Shown piece by piece: positions 1 through 8,327 of a stretch of DNA of 64,000 nucleotides. Each line of letters opens with the position of its first letter. Positions within the stretch are counted from its first letter, which is position 1. Location of the stretch: positions 62,001-126,000 of the forward strand of contig NZ_JAQZSJ010000012.1 in assembly GCF_029360585.1 (NCBI RefSeq), written 5' to 3'. The notes beneath the pieces are model-generated. The model did no database searches. It was not told the DNA's origin and saw nothing but the letters and a program-made list of their open reading frames with translations. A program made the translations under genes and the position numbers. This stretch comes from Cohnella caldifontis. Lineage in GTDB: Bacteria; Bacillota; Bacilli; Paenibacillales; Paenibacillaceae.

Positions 1-37
1 GCTTTTCGAATTCATGGCCAACCTCCCCGCATTCATT

Positions 38-67
38 CGAGGCATTCCGGAACTCCGGAATGCCTCG
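38..67 (-). other. Intercistronic hairpin downstream of a binding-protein gene
   Basis: A perfect 13-bp inverted repeat with a 4-base loop (arms 38-50 and 55-67) follows the stop of the binding-protein gene on the minus strand. No T-run follows it in the direction of transcription, so it is more likely an mRNA-stabilising or processing hairpin, or a leaky terminator, ahead of permease genes that would lie left of the window. Bases 1-37 show no gene. Confidence 0.5.
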
Positions 68-97
68 GACTTTTGGATCGCAACCCGTGCGGATGCC

Positions 98-1444
98 TTA
101 TTTGTTGTCGGCAATCGCTTGGTTCATCATCGCCGCCACTTGCTTGGCCCCGTCTTCGATCGAAATCTTGCCGCCCCATGCTTGCGCCATGATTTCCGCT
201 TCTTTCGGAAACCAGACCGGATAAGCTTTCGAGCCGGCCGGGTAAGGCGCCGCGTCCGCGGCTTGATCGATGAACACTTTCAAGTTCAGATGCGGCTTGG
301 ATTGCACCCATGCCGCTTGCGTATCCTTGAAGGCCGGAATGGCCGCGCCCATCTGCGCCGTGATTTCCGCGGCGCGTTTGGAGCCGAGGAATTTGAGGAA
401 CTGCCAAGCTTCGTCTTTGTGCTTGCCGGAAGCCGACATCACGTTGCCGAGGCCGTTGATGATGTTGCCGCGCTTCGATTTGCCTTTCGGCAGCGGAGCC
501 CAGTTCCATTTGCCCTTGATGATGTCGCTGCCGTCGATGTCGGTCGTTCTCCAGTCGCCTTCGAAGATCATCGCGATTTTGCCGGATTTGAACATCTCGG
601 TGGAGTCCGTGTCGGTCATTTGTTGATGGGTCGGAGAAGCTTTGTCGAGAATCATTTGATACCGGGCTTTCAATGCCTCTATCGAGGCCGGGTCGTCATA
701 GCCGGACTTCGAACCGTCCGCGGTCACGATCGATCCGCCGTTCGCGAGCATATCGTTCCAGTAGCCCGTTTGCGTATCCATCTTGGCCGCGAAGCCGTAG
801 ATGCCTTTATCCGGTTGGCTCAATTGTTTCGCGACTTGCGCCAGCTTGGCGTAATCCCACGTGTCGTCCGGGTAGGGAACGCCCGCTTGGTCGAACAGTT
901 CTTTGTTGTACGCCAGCCCGATCGTGTCGAAATCTTTCGGGATCGCGTAGTTTTGGCTATCCAGCGTGTAGATCGAGCCCAGGTTCGCCGCGTAGTCGTT
1001 CAGGTCGATCTCTCCGGCTTGCACTTTACCCGTGATCGGCTCCAGGAATTTGCCGGAAGCGTATTTCACGAACTGGCCGCTGTGCATCCAGAACACGTCC
1101 GGCAGCGTTCCGGCCGGAGCGGCCGCGGACATCTTGGTCCAGTAATCTCCCCACGGAATGACTTCTACTTTGACTTTGATGTTCGGGTTTTCGGCGGTGA
1201 ACTCTTTGGCGATCGCTTCCATGGCCGGTTGCTGCAGTTGATCCCAAATCGTGTACGTCAAGGTAACGTTCTCTTTCGGCTTGTCTGACGCTTGGCTGGC
1301 CGGGGCGCTTGCCCCCTTGCTGCCGTCCGGCGAGCTTGCCTCACTGCCGTCATTCGATTGGCTGCCTCCGCAGCCCGTCAGCGCCAGCGCGGTCACGACC
1401 AGCAAGCTCAGTGCGGAAATCCAAGTTTTTTTGCCGAATGCCAC
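98..1444 (-). CDS. Sugar ABC transporter substrate-binding lipoprotein (family 1)
   Basis: This 448-residue protein is an extracellular sugar-binding lipoprotein of the family-1 solute-binding type that delivers a carbohydrate to a membrane permease. It has a basic N-terminus (MAFGKK), a hydrophobic stretch and a lipobox ending in LTGC near residue 25, then a Ser/Gly/Ala-rich linker. The motifs LPDVFWMHSG, AIPKDFDTIGLAYNKELFD and MIFEGDWR are typical of the family. The GTG start at 1444 is chosen because GAGGGGGAA lies just upstream. It closely resembles the binding protein at 25118-26440, so the two are paralogues. Its permeases are not in the window; they would follow at the left after the hairpin at 38-67. 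It is divergent from the oxidoreductase at 1708, with a TTGCGCA site at 1494-1503 in its leader. The substrate cannot be read from sequence. Confidence 0.93.
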   Translation of the reverse strand: MAFGKKTWISALSLLVVTALALTGCGGSQSNDGSEASSPDGSKGASAPASQASDKPKENVTLTYTIWDQLQQPAMEAIAKEFTAENPNIKVKVEVIPWGDYWTKMSAAAPAGTLPDVFWMHSGQFVKYASGKFLEPITGKVQAGEIDLNDYAANLGSIYTLDSQNYAIPKDFDTIGLAYNKELFDQAGVPYPDDTWDYAKLAQVAKQLSQPDKGIYGFAAKMDTQTGYWNDMLANGGSIVTADGSKSGYDDPASIEALKARYQMILDKASPTHQQMTDTDSTEMFKSGKIAMIFEGDWRTTDIDGSDIIKGKWNWAPLPKGKSKRGNIINGLGNVMSASGKHKDEAWQFLKFLGSKRAAEITAQMGAAIPAFKDTQAAWVQSKPHLNLKVFIDQAADAAPYPAGSKAYPVWFPKEAEIMAQAWGGKISIEDGAKQVAAMMNQAIADNK

Positions 1445-1493
1445 TGTAGTTCCCCCTCGAGATCATGATTTGCAGGCAACGTTCCGGAAAAAT

Positions 1494-1503
1494 TTTGCGC
1501 AGA
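1494..1503. promoter_or_regulatory. LacI-type operator-like half-perfect palindrome
   Basis: TTTGCGCAGA with a TGCGCA core lies about 50 bases upstream of the binding-protein start at 1444. It matches, with one weaker arm, the TTGCGCAA sites at 1672, 8190 and 9393, so it may be a fourth site for the LacI regulator at 8328-9344. Confidence 0.4.
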
Positions 1504-1616
1504 TTTTCCCGAATGGCGCCTGACAAGGCGTCCCTTGTGCTTTCATCATAAATCACGAGATTACGGGCAATAAATGCCTCATTTTAAAGATTGCGACCCA
1601 AAAATTAAGATCCGCT

Positions 1617-1645
1617 TTGCAACGACAGGACGCCCGATCCATAAT
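1617..1645 (+). promoter_or_regulatory. Promoter of the Gfo/Idh/MocA gene
   Basis: TTGCAA (1617-1622), a 17-base spacer and CATAAT (1640-1645) form a reasonable sigma-A promoter pointing at the oxidoreductase start 1708. The TTGCGCAA palindrome at 1672-1679 lies just downstream of the expected transcription start. Confidence 0.45.
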
Positions 1646-1671
1646 GATTTTGCAGAACTGATTGCATTATA

Positions 1672-1679
1672 TTGCGCAA
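1672..1679. promoter_or_regulatory. LacI-type operator TTGCGCAA
   Basis: A perfect palindrome TTGCGCAA (context TATTGCGCAAAC) lies between the predicted promoter and the ribosome binding site of the oxidoreductase gene. The same core occurs in front of the lacI-type gene and of the operon starting near 8.1 kb. A repressor bound here would block early elongation. Confidence 0.5.
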
Positions 1680-1707
1680 ACTTTTGCATTAAAGAGGAGG
1701 ATCCTTC

Positions 1708-2982
1708 ATGAGAAAGCCAACGCTGGCCATCATCGGAGCAGGCGCAAGGGGGCTGATCGCCTACGCTCCCTACTTCAGCCGTTTTCCGGAAGAAGCCGAG
1801 ATCGTCGCCGTCGCCGAACCGAACGAGCAAAGAAGAACGGCATTCGCGCAACGTTTCGATTTGCCGAACGAGCGCATCTTCGCCTCATGGGAGGAGCTGC
1901 TGGCCCAGCCCCGTTTCTGCGACGCTCTCCTCATCTGCACGCAGGATCGGATGCATTTCGCCCCGACGATGGCCGCCTTGCGGCAAGGGTACCACGTGCT
2001 GCTGGAGAAGCCGATGTCGAACAGCCCTTCCGAGTGCATCGCCATGACCGAGATGGCGCGGAGAACCGGCCGTTTGCTGACCATCTGCCACGTTTCCCGC
2101 TATATCCCGTTTTGGCGGCAATTGAAAACGATCCTCTCCGCAGGGACGATCGGGGACGTCATATCGATCCAGCACAACGAGAACGTCGGTTACCTGCATT
2201 ACGCCCACAGCTTCGTGAGAGGCAACTGGAGGAACGCCTCGCTGTCCAGTCCGATGATCTTGGCCAAATCCTGCCACGATATGGACCTGATCCGCTGGCT
2301 GGTCGATTCCGAATGCGCGCGCGTCAGTTCCTTCGGGTCGCTGACCCACTTCCGCCCGGAGAACGCCCCGGAAGGCGCGGCCGATCGGTGCGCGGACGGC
2401 TGCGCCGCGGAAGCGTCCTGTCCTTATTCCGCCTTGCGTTTCTACTCGCAAGACCTGAAGGCGAATCCGTACGCCGGGCTGATCGCCGATCCGCCGACGC
2501 TCGAGAACCGGATGGACGCGATTAAGAGCGGTCCTTACGGCAAATGCGTCTATCGAACGGATAACGACGTGGTCGACCATCAGGTCGTGGCCATGGAATT
2601 CGTGAACGGTGCGACGGCCATGTTCAGCATGTGCGGGTTCACGCGCGATACGAACCGCATCGTGCAGATCATGGGGACGAAAGGGGAAATCCGCGGGGAT
2701 TTGCATAAGGAGGAGATCGATCTCTTCGAATTCGCCGGCGCCAAACGGACCTTGATCCGGACGCCGAGCGAAGAAGGCGGGCATCAAGGGGGAGACGAGG
2801 GCGTCTTGCGCCAATTCATCGCCGACTTGCGCGCGGAGAAGTTCTCCGGTTCGCTGACGTCGGCGGAAGCTTCCCTCGAAAGCCATCTGATGGCGTTCGC
2901 GGCGGAAGCCTCCAGGCAGCGACGCGGTGAAGCGGTCGAGCTGAGAAGCTTCCGCGATGCGATCGCCGCCGACGTACGCTGA
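1708..2982 (+). CDS. Gfo/Idh/MocA-family oxidoreductase
   Basis: This 424-residue cytosolic NAD(P)-dependent dehydrogenase has the N-terminal Rossmann fold (AIIGAGARG, residues 6-14) and the EKPMSNSPSE segment carrying the family's catalytic-site lysine, followed by the C-terminal alpha/beta domain. It is longer than a typical member (about 340-380) because of an insert near residue 225 containing a cysteine cluster, C-x3-C-x5-CPYSA, which could hold a structural metal. Members oxidise or reduce sugar or cyclitol hydroxyls; the exact substrate is not evident. AAAGAGGAGGATCC gives a strong ribosome binding site for the ATG at 1708. It is divergent from the binding-protein gene and convergent with the response regulator, whose stop lies only 12 bases away, and it shares the putative LacI operator with its neighbours. 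Confidence 0.9.
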   Translation: MRKPTLAIIGAGARGLIAYAPYFSRFPEEAEIVAVAEPNEQRRTAFAQRFDLPNERIFASWEELLAQPRFCDALLICTQDRMHFAPTMAALRQGYHVLLEKPMSNSPSECIAMTEMARRTGRLLTICHVSRYIPFWRQLKTILSAGTIGDVISIQHNENVGYLHYAHSFVRGNWRNASLSSPMILAKSCHDMDLIRWLVDSECARVSSFGSLTHFRPENAPEGAADRCADGCAAEASCPYSALRFYSQDLKANPYAGLIADPPTLENRMDAIKSGPYGKCVYRTDNDVVDHQVVAMEFVNGATAMFSMCGFTRDTNRIVQIMGTKGEIRGDLHKEEIDLFEFAGAKRTLIRTPSEEGGHQGGDEGVLRQFIADLRAEKFSGSLTSAEASLESHLMAFAAEASRQRRGEAVELRSFRDAIAADVR

Positions 2983-2994
2983 GCTCGCCGACGG

Positions 2995-4611
2995 CTACAG
3001 CCCGCTCCGGTATTCCTGCGGCGTCATGCCGTAATGGTTTTTGAACAGCTTGATGAAGTATTGCGGTTTCTGGTACCCGACTTCTTGCGCGATTTGGTTG
3101 ATTTTGAGCTCCTTCCGTCTCAGCAGCCGCATCGCCGCATCCATGCGCACGCGTTGCACGTAGTTGGAGAAGTTTTCTCCCGTCTCGGCCTTGAACAGAT
3201 TGGAGACGTACACGGGATGCAGGTGAACGTGGTCGGCGACGGACTGCAGCGTCACGTCCTTTACCTGCTCGCCCGCGAAACGGATGATCCGCTTGATGAG
3301 GTCGTTCCGGAAGCTGTCGGACAAGCTGCCGCTGTACGATTTCAGCTGCCGCAAGCCGCGGAAGGACCACTCCCGCAACGGCTCGATGCTCCAGCCGGCA
3401 TCGAGCCTTAGCATTTTCTCGGCTTCCCGGCCGTAGATGTCGTTGAAACGCTTGCCCTTCTTGTGAACGTAATAGGCGAAAGCCTGCATGATCGTGACGT
3501 ACGCTTCGAAGACGTGCTCTTTCGTTTTGTTTTCCCGGCTTTCCAGTTCCTCGAACACCTTGGTCAGTTTCCGCTCGGCGGCGTCCCATTGCTCGACTTC
3601 CAGCAATTGCATGAACGTGGGGGACGCGTACAATTCGGACAATGGGCGTATTTCCTCTACGTTCCGCTCCTGGAGGTCATGGAAGAAGCTCTCGGTCTGA
3701 AACCCGATGTAGTCGGTGAACAAGGAAAGCAAGTTATGGTAAACGGCGGACAATTCGTTCGGAAACAAGCTCCAGTTGCTCATGACCACGGAAACCTTGA
3801 TTTTCAAGAAACGCTTGATCTGGTGCTGCACGAGGCGGGCCAGCCTTTCCGCTTCCTCCAGCCATTCCCTCTCGGAGCTTTCGGACGGCTGCCCCGGACG
3901 GACCAGGAAAACCAGGTAATCGTGGTCGTCCTTGCAATGCCAAACGTGAAAGCGGGGGGAGAAGATTTCGTCCGCGATGTTCGTCAGGGCATATTCGAGC
4001 AGCGACACGCTGTACAGATCGGTCCCGGCGAAATCCTCCTCGATCCGCATGCACAGCATGAGCACCGGATCGGACTCCCGATACGGCAATTCGTATAGTT
4101 TCAGCTTATCGCGCAGCATGGGCGCCGGCGGCATTTTGCCTCCCAGCAGCTCCGCAAGCAGCGATTCCCGCAGCTTCGGCAGGCTTTCCCGGAACAAATA
4201 CGCAAGCTTCTGCTGATTGACGAGCTGCTCCCCTTCCTTTTGCATGCCGGCGATCAAGGCGCGAATCGTTTTTTCCAGCTCTTCGTTGGCCACGGGCTTC
4301 AGCAAATATTCGCAGATGCCTTGCCGAATCGCTTCTTGCGCGTACTGGAATTCGTCGTGCCCCGTTAAGATCACGGATTTGATTTTGACCCATTTGTCTT
4401 TGACGACCGATACGAGCTCGAGTCCGCTCATGCCCGGCATCTGGATGTCGGTGACGATAATGTCGACGGAATGGACCTGCAGCAGCTCCAGCGCCTCTTC
4501 GCCGGAGTAGGCTTTATGCACGGCCGAAACGCCCATCTGCTCCCACGGGAGTCCGTCCGCCAAGCTGTCCACCAAATGCGTATGGTCGTCCACGATCAAG
4601 ATTTCGTACAT
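2995..4611 (-). CDS. YesN-type response regulator, AraC output domain
   Basis: This 538-residue protein has an N-terminal receiver domain (MYEILIVDD, phospho-acceptor Asp55 in VTDIQMPGMSG, conserved Lys in YLLKPV), a long central region of about 300 residues and a C-terminal AraC/XylS double helix-turn-helix from about 435, ending MTPQEYRSGL. It is the DNA-binding partner of the sensor kinase encoded just upstream (4632-6347, gap 20 bases). The open frame runs on to 5571, but that part is a shadow of the kinase; the ATG at 4611, preceded by GGAGGAGGCGTGGGT, begins the receiver domain. YesM/YesN pairs of this type usually activate carbohydrate transport or glycan-degradation genes; the direct target here is unknown. 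Confidence 0.95.
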   Translation of the reverse strand: MYEILIVDDHTHLVDSLADGLPWEQMGVSAVHKAYSGEEALELLQVHSVDIIVTDIQMPGMSGLELVSVVKDKWVKIKSVILTGHDEFQYAQEAIRQGICEYLLKPVANEELEKTIRALIAGMQKEGEQLVNQQKLAYLFRESLPKLRESLLAELLGGKMPPAPMLRDKLKLYELPYRESDPVLMLCMRIEEDFAGTDLYSVSLLEYALTNIADEIFSPRFHVWHCKDDHDYLVFLVRPGQPSESSEREWLEEAERLARLVQHQIKRFLKIKVSVVMSNWSLFPNELSAVYHNLLSLFTDYIGFQTESFFHDLQERNVEEIRPLSELYASPTFMQLLEVEQWDAAERKLTKVFEELESRENKTKEHVFEAYVTIMQAFAYYVHKKGKRFNDIYGREAEKMLRLDAGWSIEPLREWSFRGLRQLKSYSGSLSDSFRNDLIKRIIRFAGEQVKDVTLQSVADHVHLHPVYVSNLFKAETGENFSNYVQRVRMDAAMRLLRRKELKINQIAQEVGYQKPQYFIKLFKNHYGMTPQEYRSGL

Positions 4612-4631
4612 ACCCACGCCTCCTCCGAAGC

Positions 4632-6347
4632 TCACGCGGTCCGTTCCTGAATCCGCCAGCTGATTTCCGCGCGAAGCCCGCCCCACTCGGAAACGCCGAG
4701 CGAGAGCCCCGAGCCTTCGCCGAAGAGCAGGATCAACCGTTGATGCACGTTCTGCAAGCCGGAATCGATTTCGCCGCTCGCCGCGATCCGGATTTTCGAC
4801 AACGCCGCATCCAATTGCGCCTGCGGGATGCCCGGTCCGTTGTCCTCGACCGACAGGCGGGCGATGCCCGATTCCACGCTTCCCCGGATCCGGACGATCC
4901 CGAATGCAACGCGTTTTTTGAAGGCATGCACGATCACGTTCTCGACCAGGGGCTGCAGCGACAAACGGGGGATTTCCATCTCCAGCATGGACGGTTCGAT
5001 CTCGATTTCGTACTCGAAGTCGTCCGTCAGCATGCGATGGATGTCCAAATAGTTGACGACCAGCCCCATCTCTTCGTCGAGCGTCGCCAAGCTCCGGCTG
5101 GTCTTGGTCGTATAGCGGTAATACTTGCTCAAATTCATCGTCATGGAGACGGCCGCTTCCTTCTCGCCGAGCTCCACCATGCTTTTGATGTACGCCAGCG
5201 TATTGTAGAGGAAATGCGGATTGATTTGCGATTGCAGCTGTTTGACGTTCGCTTCCTTCGTTCGGATCTGCTCCTTGAGCACGTCCTCGATCAGCTCTTC
5301 GATTCTGGCGGCCATCGAGTTGAAGCGTTGGTACAAATACCGGAATTCGCCTTTCGGCGGATCCTCCATCCGGCTCTTGTACATGCCTTTCTCGATGAAG
5401 TTCATTCCTTGCATCAGCTTCCGGAAAGGAATGCGGATGTTTCTGTAGAGGATAAAGCTTAGAATGCAGGCCATGAACAGCATCATGCCGCTGATCGTGT
5501 AGAACATCGCTTGGTTCCGCTTGATGGGGGCCATGATGGTGTCGATCGGCACGTAATCCACCAAATACCACCCGAGCGATTGAACCAATTCCATATGAAC
5601 CTGGTAGGCGCCGTTTTCCGTGCGGATCAGCAGAGGCCGATCGTTCCCTCCGCGCTCTCCGGGCGTGAGCTTGGGCAGCAACTGCCGAATCAAGGCCTGG
5701 TTGGCCGTATAGTTGTAAATCGGAGTTTGGCCGGGCTTATATAGGAAGGGATCCTCCAGACCCTTGATCTTCATGTCGGACAGATCGCTCTTGATTTCCC
5801 CTTCATCCACCTTCGCGACGACCGTCAGATCCGCCTCCTCTCCCTTCGAGGTTTTGGCCGGACTGGAAATCGTCTCGATGAAATAGGAGTCGCCGTTCGC
5901 TTTCTTCTCGTAGTGCCAGAAACCGTCGATATCCGGCAGCGCGGCCGGTAAGGCGCCCAGGCTGGAATCGCTTTTGATGACCATGCCCGCCTTCGGATAG
6001 ACGACCGCGATGACCCCTTTCCTCCCGCCGTATCCGACCAGCCGGTTGATTTCTTCGGACACGGTTTTCAGGGTGCGGAAATGCAGCAAATCGTCGCCGA
6101 GCAGATCGGGATACGCCAGATTGCGGACTTCCTTGCTCTGATAGAGCATCTTCTGGTAGGAGTCGAACTGGGCGAACAATTGCCCGATTTGTCCGACGAA
6201 CGTATCGACCTGCGCGCGTTTCGCCTTCACGATTTCCTCGGTCAGCACGCGCGAGCTCGTCTGGTTGGAATAGGCGTACAGCGCGATAATCGGGGTCAAC
6301 AGCAGGAGCAGAGCGATAACCATGTTCGTGAAAATGCTGGATCGCAC
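4632..6347 (-). CDS. YesM-type sensor histidine kinase
   Basis: This 571-residue membrane sensor kinase has a transmembrane helix near residues 8-30, an extracellular sensor region of about 260 residues, a second transmembrane helix near 290 (FYTISGMMLFMACILSFILY), a HAMP linker, a His_kinase segment with LQSQINPHFLYNTL (phospho-accepting His) and an ATPase domain with SVEDNGPGIP. I place the start at the GTG at 6347: AGGGGGAATCCGG precedes it, and it begins VRSSIFTN directly before the first helix. An ATG at 6422 would overlap the upstream gene by 64 bases. The gene follows the lipoprotein gene by 11 bases and precedes the regulator by 20, forming a tight three-gene unit. Confidence 0.93.
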   Translation of the reverse strand: MRSSIFTNMVIALLLLLTPIIALYAYSNQTSSRVLTEEIVKAKRAQVDTFVGQIGQLFAQFDSYQKMLYQSKEVRNLAYPDLLGDDLLHFRTLKTVSEEINRLVGYGGRKGVIAVVYPKAGMVIKSDSSLGALPAALPDIDGFWHYEKKANGDSYFIETISSPAKTSKGEEADLTVVAKVDEGEIKSDLSDMKIKGLEDPFLYKPGQTPIYNYTANQALIRQLLPKLTPGERGGNDRPLLIRTENGAYQVHMELVQSLGWYLVDYVPIDTIMAPIKRNQAMFYTISGMMLFMACILSFILYRNIRIPFRKLMQGMNFIEKGMYKSRMEDPPKGEFRYLYQRFNSMAARIEELIEDVLKEQIRTKEANVKQLQSQINPHFLYNTLAYIKSMVELGEKEAAVSMTMNLSKYYRYTTKTSRSLATLDEEMGLVVNYLDIHRMLTDDFEYEIEIEPSMLEMEIPRLSLQPLVENVIVHAFKKRVAFGIVRIRGSVESGIARLSVEDNGPGIPQAQLDAALSKIRIAASGEIDSGLQNVHQRLILLFGEGSGLSLGVSEWGGLRAEISWRIQERTA

Positions 6348-6358
6348 CCGGATTCCCC

Positions 6359-7879
6359 CTATTCCGCAAGGGCCGGCTGATCCGCCCGGAATGCCGCGTA
6401 TTGTCGCTGCAGCTCGGCCCAAACTTCGCCATAACCGGCTTTCTTCATCGCGGCCATCGCGCTGCCGTACTGCTTCTCGTAATCGACGATGCCCATGTTG
6501 ATCGGAACGAACTTCTCGTTGTAGACCGCAAGCACCTTGGCGTACTCGTTCTTCACCGGCTCCGGATTGAAATGGAACCCGAAAATCCGGGAGATCCGCG
6601 CGTTATCGTCGTTATGCATCATGTCCTGCACGACGGAATCGTCGACGTTCGCCGGAGCCATGAAGTACTTCTTGTTCCGCCACATCCATTCGTACATCAA
6701 CTGGTCTTTCGTGAGCAGCCGGATTTTGCCGTTCTCGACCCGATAATCCTTGCCTTCCACGCCGTAAATGATGAAATTGTAATGCTCCCGGCTTTGCAGG
6801 ATCCAGTTCATGAACCGCATCGCGCGCTCGGGATGGGGAGCTTTCGCCGGGATCATATACGCTTCGTTGGAAGGCGCGACGATATACTTCGGCTTGTCCG
6901 GCGACAAGTAATACTCCCGCAGCTTGGCCGACGGATCCGCATTCTGGGCCGTCTGCAGGTTCTCCATCGCCCGGGAAACGGCGCCGACCCGAAACAGCAG
7001 CTTGCCCGCGTTCTCCTGGTCGATATTCGCGGACAAATTGCCGACGAGCCGTTTATCGATGAGCCCCATGTCCGCCCATCTCTTCCGGACGTCCGCCACC
7101 CGTTCGTAAAGAGCGGATGCGAGGTAATCGACGAGTTCCCCCGTGTTCTCGTTGACGGCGAACATCTGATTCTCGTCCAGGAAGGTCAGCGGCTCGTCCG
7201 AGAGCTCGCGCCATAAGACGTCTTGGCCCCGGTCGGTCTCCAAATACCCGTAGTAACCCGGATCCGCGGCGCGCACTTTCGCGTAGAACGATTCCAAATC
7301 CGCGATCGTCCGAATGTCCTTCATGCCGACCGATTCGAGCAAATCCTGGCGGACGAGGACCGATGTGAATTTGCCCGCCGACGTAAAAGCCTGGGAAGGA
7401 ATCGCCCACAGCTTGCCGTCGATCCGATCCAGCTTGAAATTGTCCGCCGGGATGTTGGCGGTTAAATCCGGCCCGAACTTCCGCAGCAGTTCGTCGAGAG
7501 GCTGGATATATCCTTTGGCTTTATAGTCCGAAACGAACGGCGTGCCGTACCAGACCAAGTCGTAATCTTCGCCCGTCGCCAACGCGAGCTCCAGCTTCGA
7601 TTGATAGTCCGACCATGGAACGTACGTCAATTCGAGCTTGAGATTCAGTTCCTTCCCCAAGCGTTCGTTCAGCTCGTTATCGGCGAATTCCCGCATGCGG
7701 GCCGATTCGTCTCCCGGCATGAGCATCTTCAAGGTCACGAAGTTGTCCGGAACGCCGGATGCGGCGCCGCCGCCCGACGAAGCTTCCGCGCCGTCGGGCG
7801 TTCCGTCACAGGCTCCGATCAGCATGCCGAACGCGAGGAGAACGGGTACCGCGAACCGGCGCAACGTTCGATTGATCAT
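6359..7879 (-). CDS. Substrate-binding lipoprotein (DUF3502 type) linked to a two-component system
   Basis: This 506-residue extracellular lipoprotein has a basic N-terminus (MINRTLRRF), a hydrophobic helix and a lipobox LIGAC (Cys near residue 24), then a solute-binding fold and a C-terminal DUF3502-like region containing IFGFHFNPEPVKNEYAKV. Such proteins normally feed LplB/LplC permeases, but none is encoded here; instead the gene is followed at 11 bases by a YesM kinase and then its YesN partner. I infer that it binds a ligand outside the cell and may present it to the kinase, though it could serve a transporter elsewhere. The ATG at 7879 is chosen because it begins the signal peptide; the frame is open to 8065, but that upstream part is not coding-like. 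Confidence 0.88.
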   Translation of the reverse strand: MINRTLRRFAVPVLLAFGMLIGACDGTPDGAEASSGGGAASGVPDNFVTLKMLMPGDESARMREFADNELNERLGKELNLKLELTYVPWSDYQSKLELALATGEDYDLVWYGTPFVSDYKAKGYIQPLDELLRKFGPDLTANIPADNFKLDRIDGKLWAIPSQAFTSAGKFTSVLVRQDLLESVGMKDIRTIADLESFYAKVRAADPGYYGYLETDRGQDVLWRELSDEPLTFLDENQMFAVNENTGELVDYLASALYERVADVRKRWADMGLIDKRLVGNLSANIDQENAGKLLFRVGAVSRAMENLQTAQNADPSAKLREYYLSPDKPKYIVAPSNEAYMIPAKAPHPERAMRFMNWILQSREHYNFIIYGVEGKDYRVENGKIRLLTKDQLMYEWMWRNKKYFMAPANVDDSVVQDMMHNDDNARISRIFGFHFNPEPVKNEYAKVLAVYNEKFVPINMGIVDYEKQYGSAMAAMKKAGYGEVWAELQRQYAAFRADQPALAE

Positions 7880-8102
7880 CGGCGACGCAAGCCCCCCAGA
7901 TGGCTGTTGACAACACGATAACACGGCTTGCCGTAAAATTGAACCTCCGGCCCCGAAACCGCGGACCGGCGGAGGAAGCCGCTTGCTTTCGGGCTGCGTT
8001 CGCCGCGCCGGCGGACGCCGCATTCGTAGCCTGCGCCCAAGATGCGGCAAGCAAAACGGTCGCAAGCAAAAATGATGGCGTTTTTAAGTTCAATCGTATC
8101 AT
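7806..8102 (-). pseudogene. Remnant of a secreted protein: signal peptide only
   Basis: An ATG at 8102 with AAGGAA upstream begins MIRLNLKTPSFLLATVLLAA, followed by an Ala-rich cleavage region, which is a convincing Sec signal peptide. After about 40 residues the frame loses protein character (Arg-rich and Ala-rich) and runs into the start of the binding-lipoprotein gene (7879) in another frame. I read it as the 5' stub of a deleted secreted protein; it may now act as a leader peptide for the sensing operon. What the missing protein was cannot be told. Confidence 0.4.
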
Positions 8103-8189
8103 CGCCTGTTCCTTCCGATTTCTCGGAATGGGTTTGCCGGTTTCCTCGCGAAACGTTGTGAATTCCCCCAATCTTCTGGCAGGAAAACC

Positions 8190-8216
8190 TTGCGCAATCG
8201 TCTTTTACCCATTATC
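8190..8216 (-). promoter_or_regulatory. Promoter -10 and TTGCGCAA operator of the sensing operon
   Basis: On the minus strand a GATAAT -10 box (8211-8216) is followed by a perfect TTGCGCAA palindrome (8190-8197), located near +10 of the transcript that would include the stub at 8102, the lipoprotein, the kinase and the regulator. No good -35 box is visible. The palindrome equals those at 1672 and 9393. Confidence 0.4.
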
Positions 8217-8274
8217 CCACTCGGTCCTTTCCCCCGCGATGCCGGGAATTTAAGAAACGCGACAACTTTTTAAC

Positions 8275-8310
8275 AAAAAAAACAACAAACCGGCTTCCGC
8301 TGCCGGTTTG
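8275..8310 (-). terminator. Rho-independent terminator of the lacI-type gene
   Basis: A 9-bp stem (8286-8294 with 8302-8310) with a 7-base loop is followed, in minus-strand direction, by a T-rich tract (8275-8285). It lies 17 bases after the LacI stop codon. Confidence 0.9.
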
Positions 8311-8327
8311 CTTAAGGTTGATCGGAT

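Noticed and set aside
14..1288. Long plus-strand open frames opposite real genes, also at 24149-26407 and 39652-42195
   Set aside because: They are antisense to well-recognised genes, lack domains and ribosome binding sites, and result from the high GC content.
2995..5571. 858-residue version of the first response regulator
   Set aside because: The first 320 codons are a shadow of the kinase gene; the receiver domain starts at 4611.
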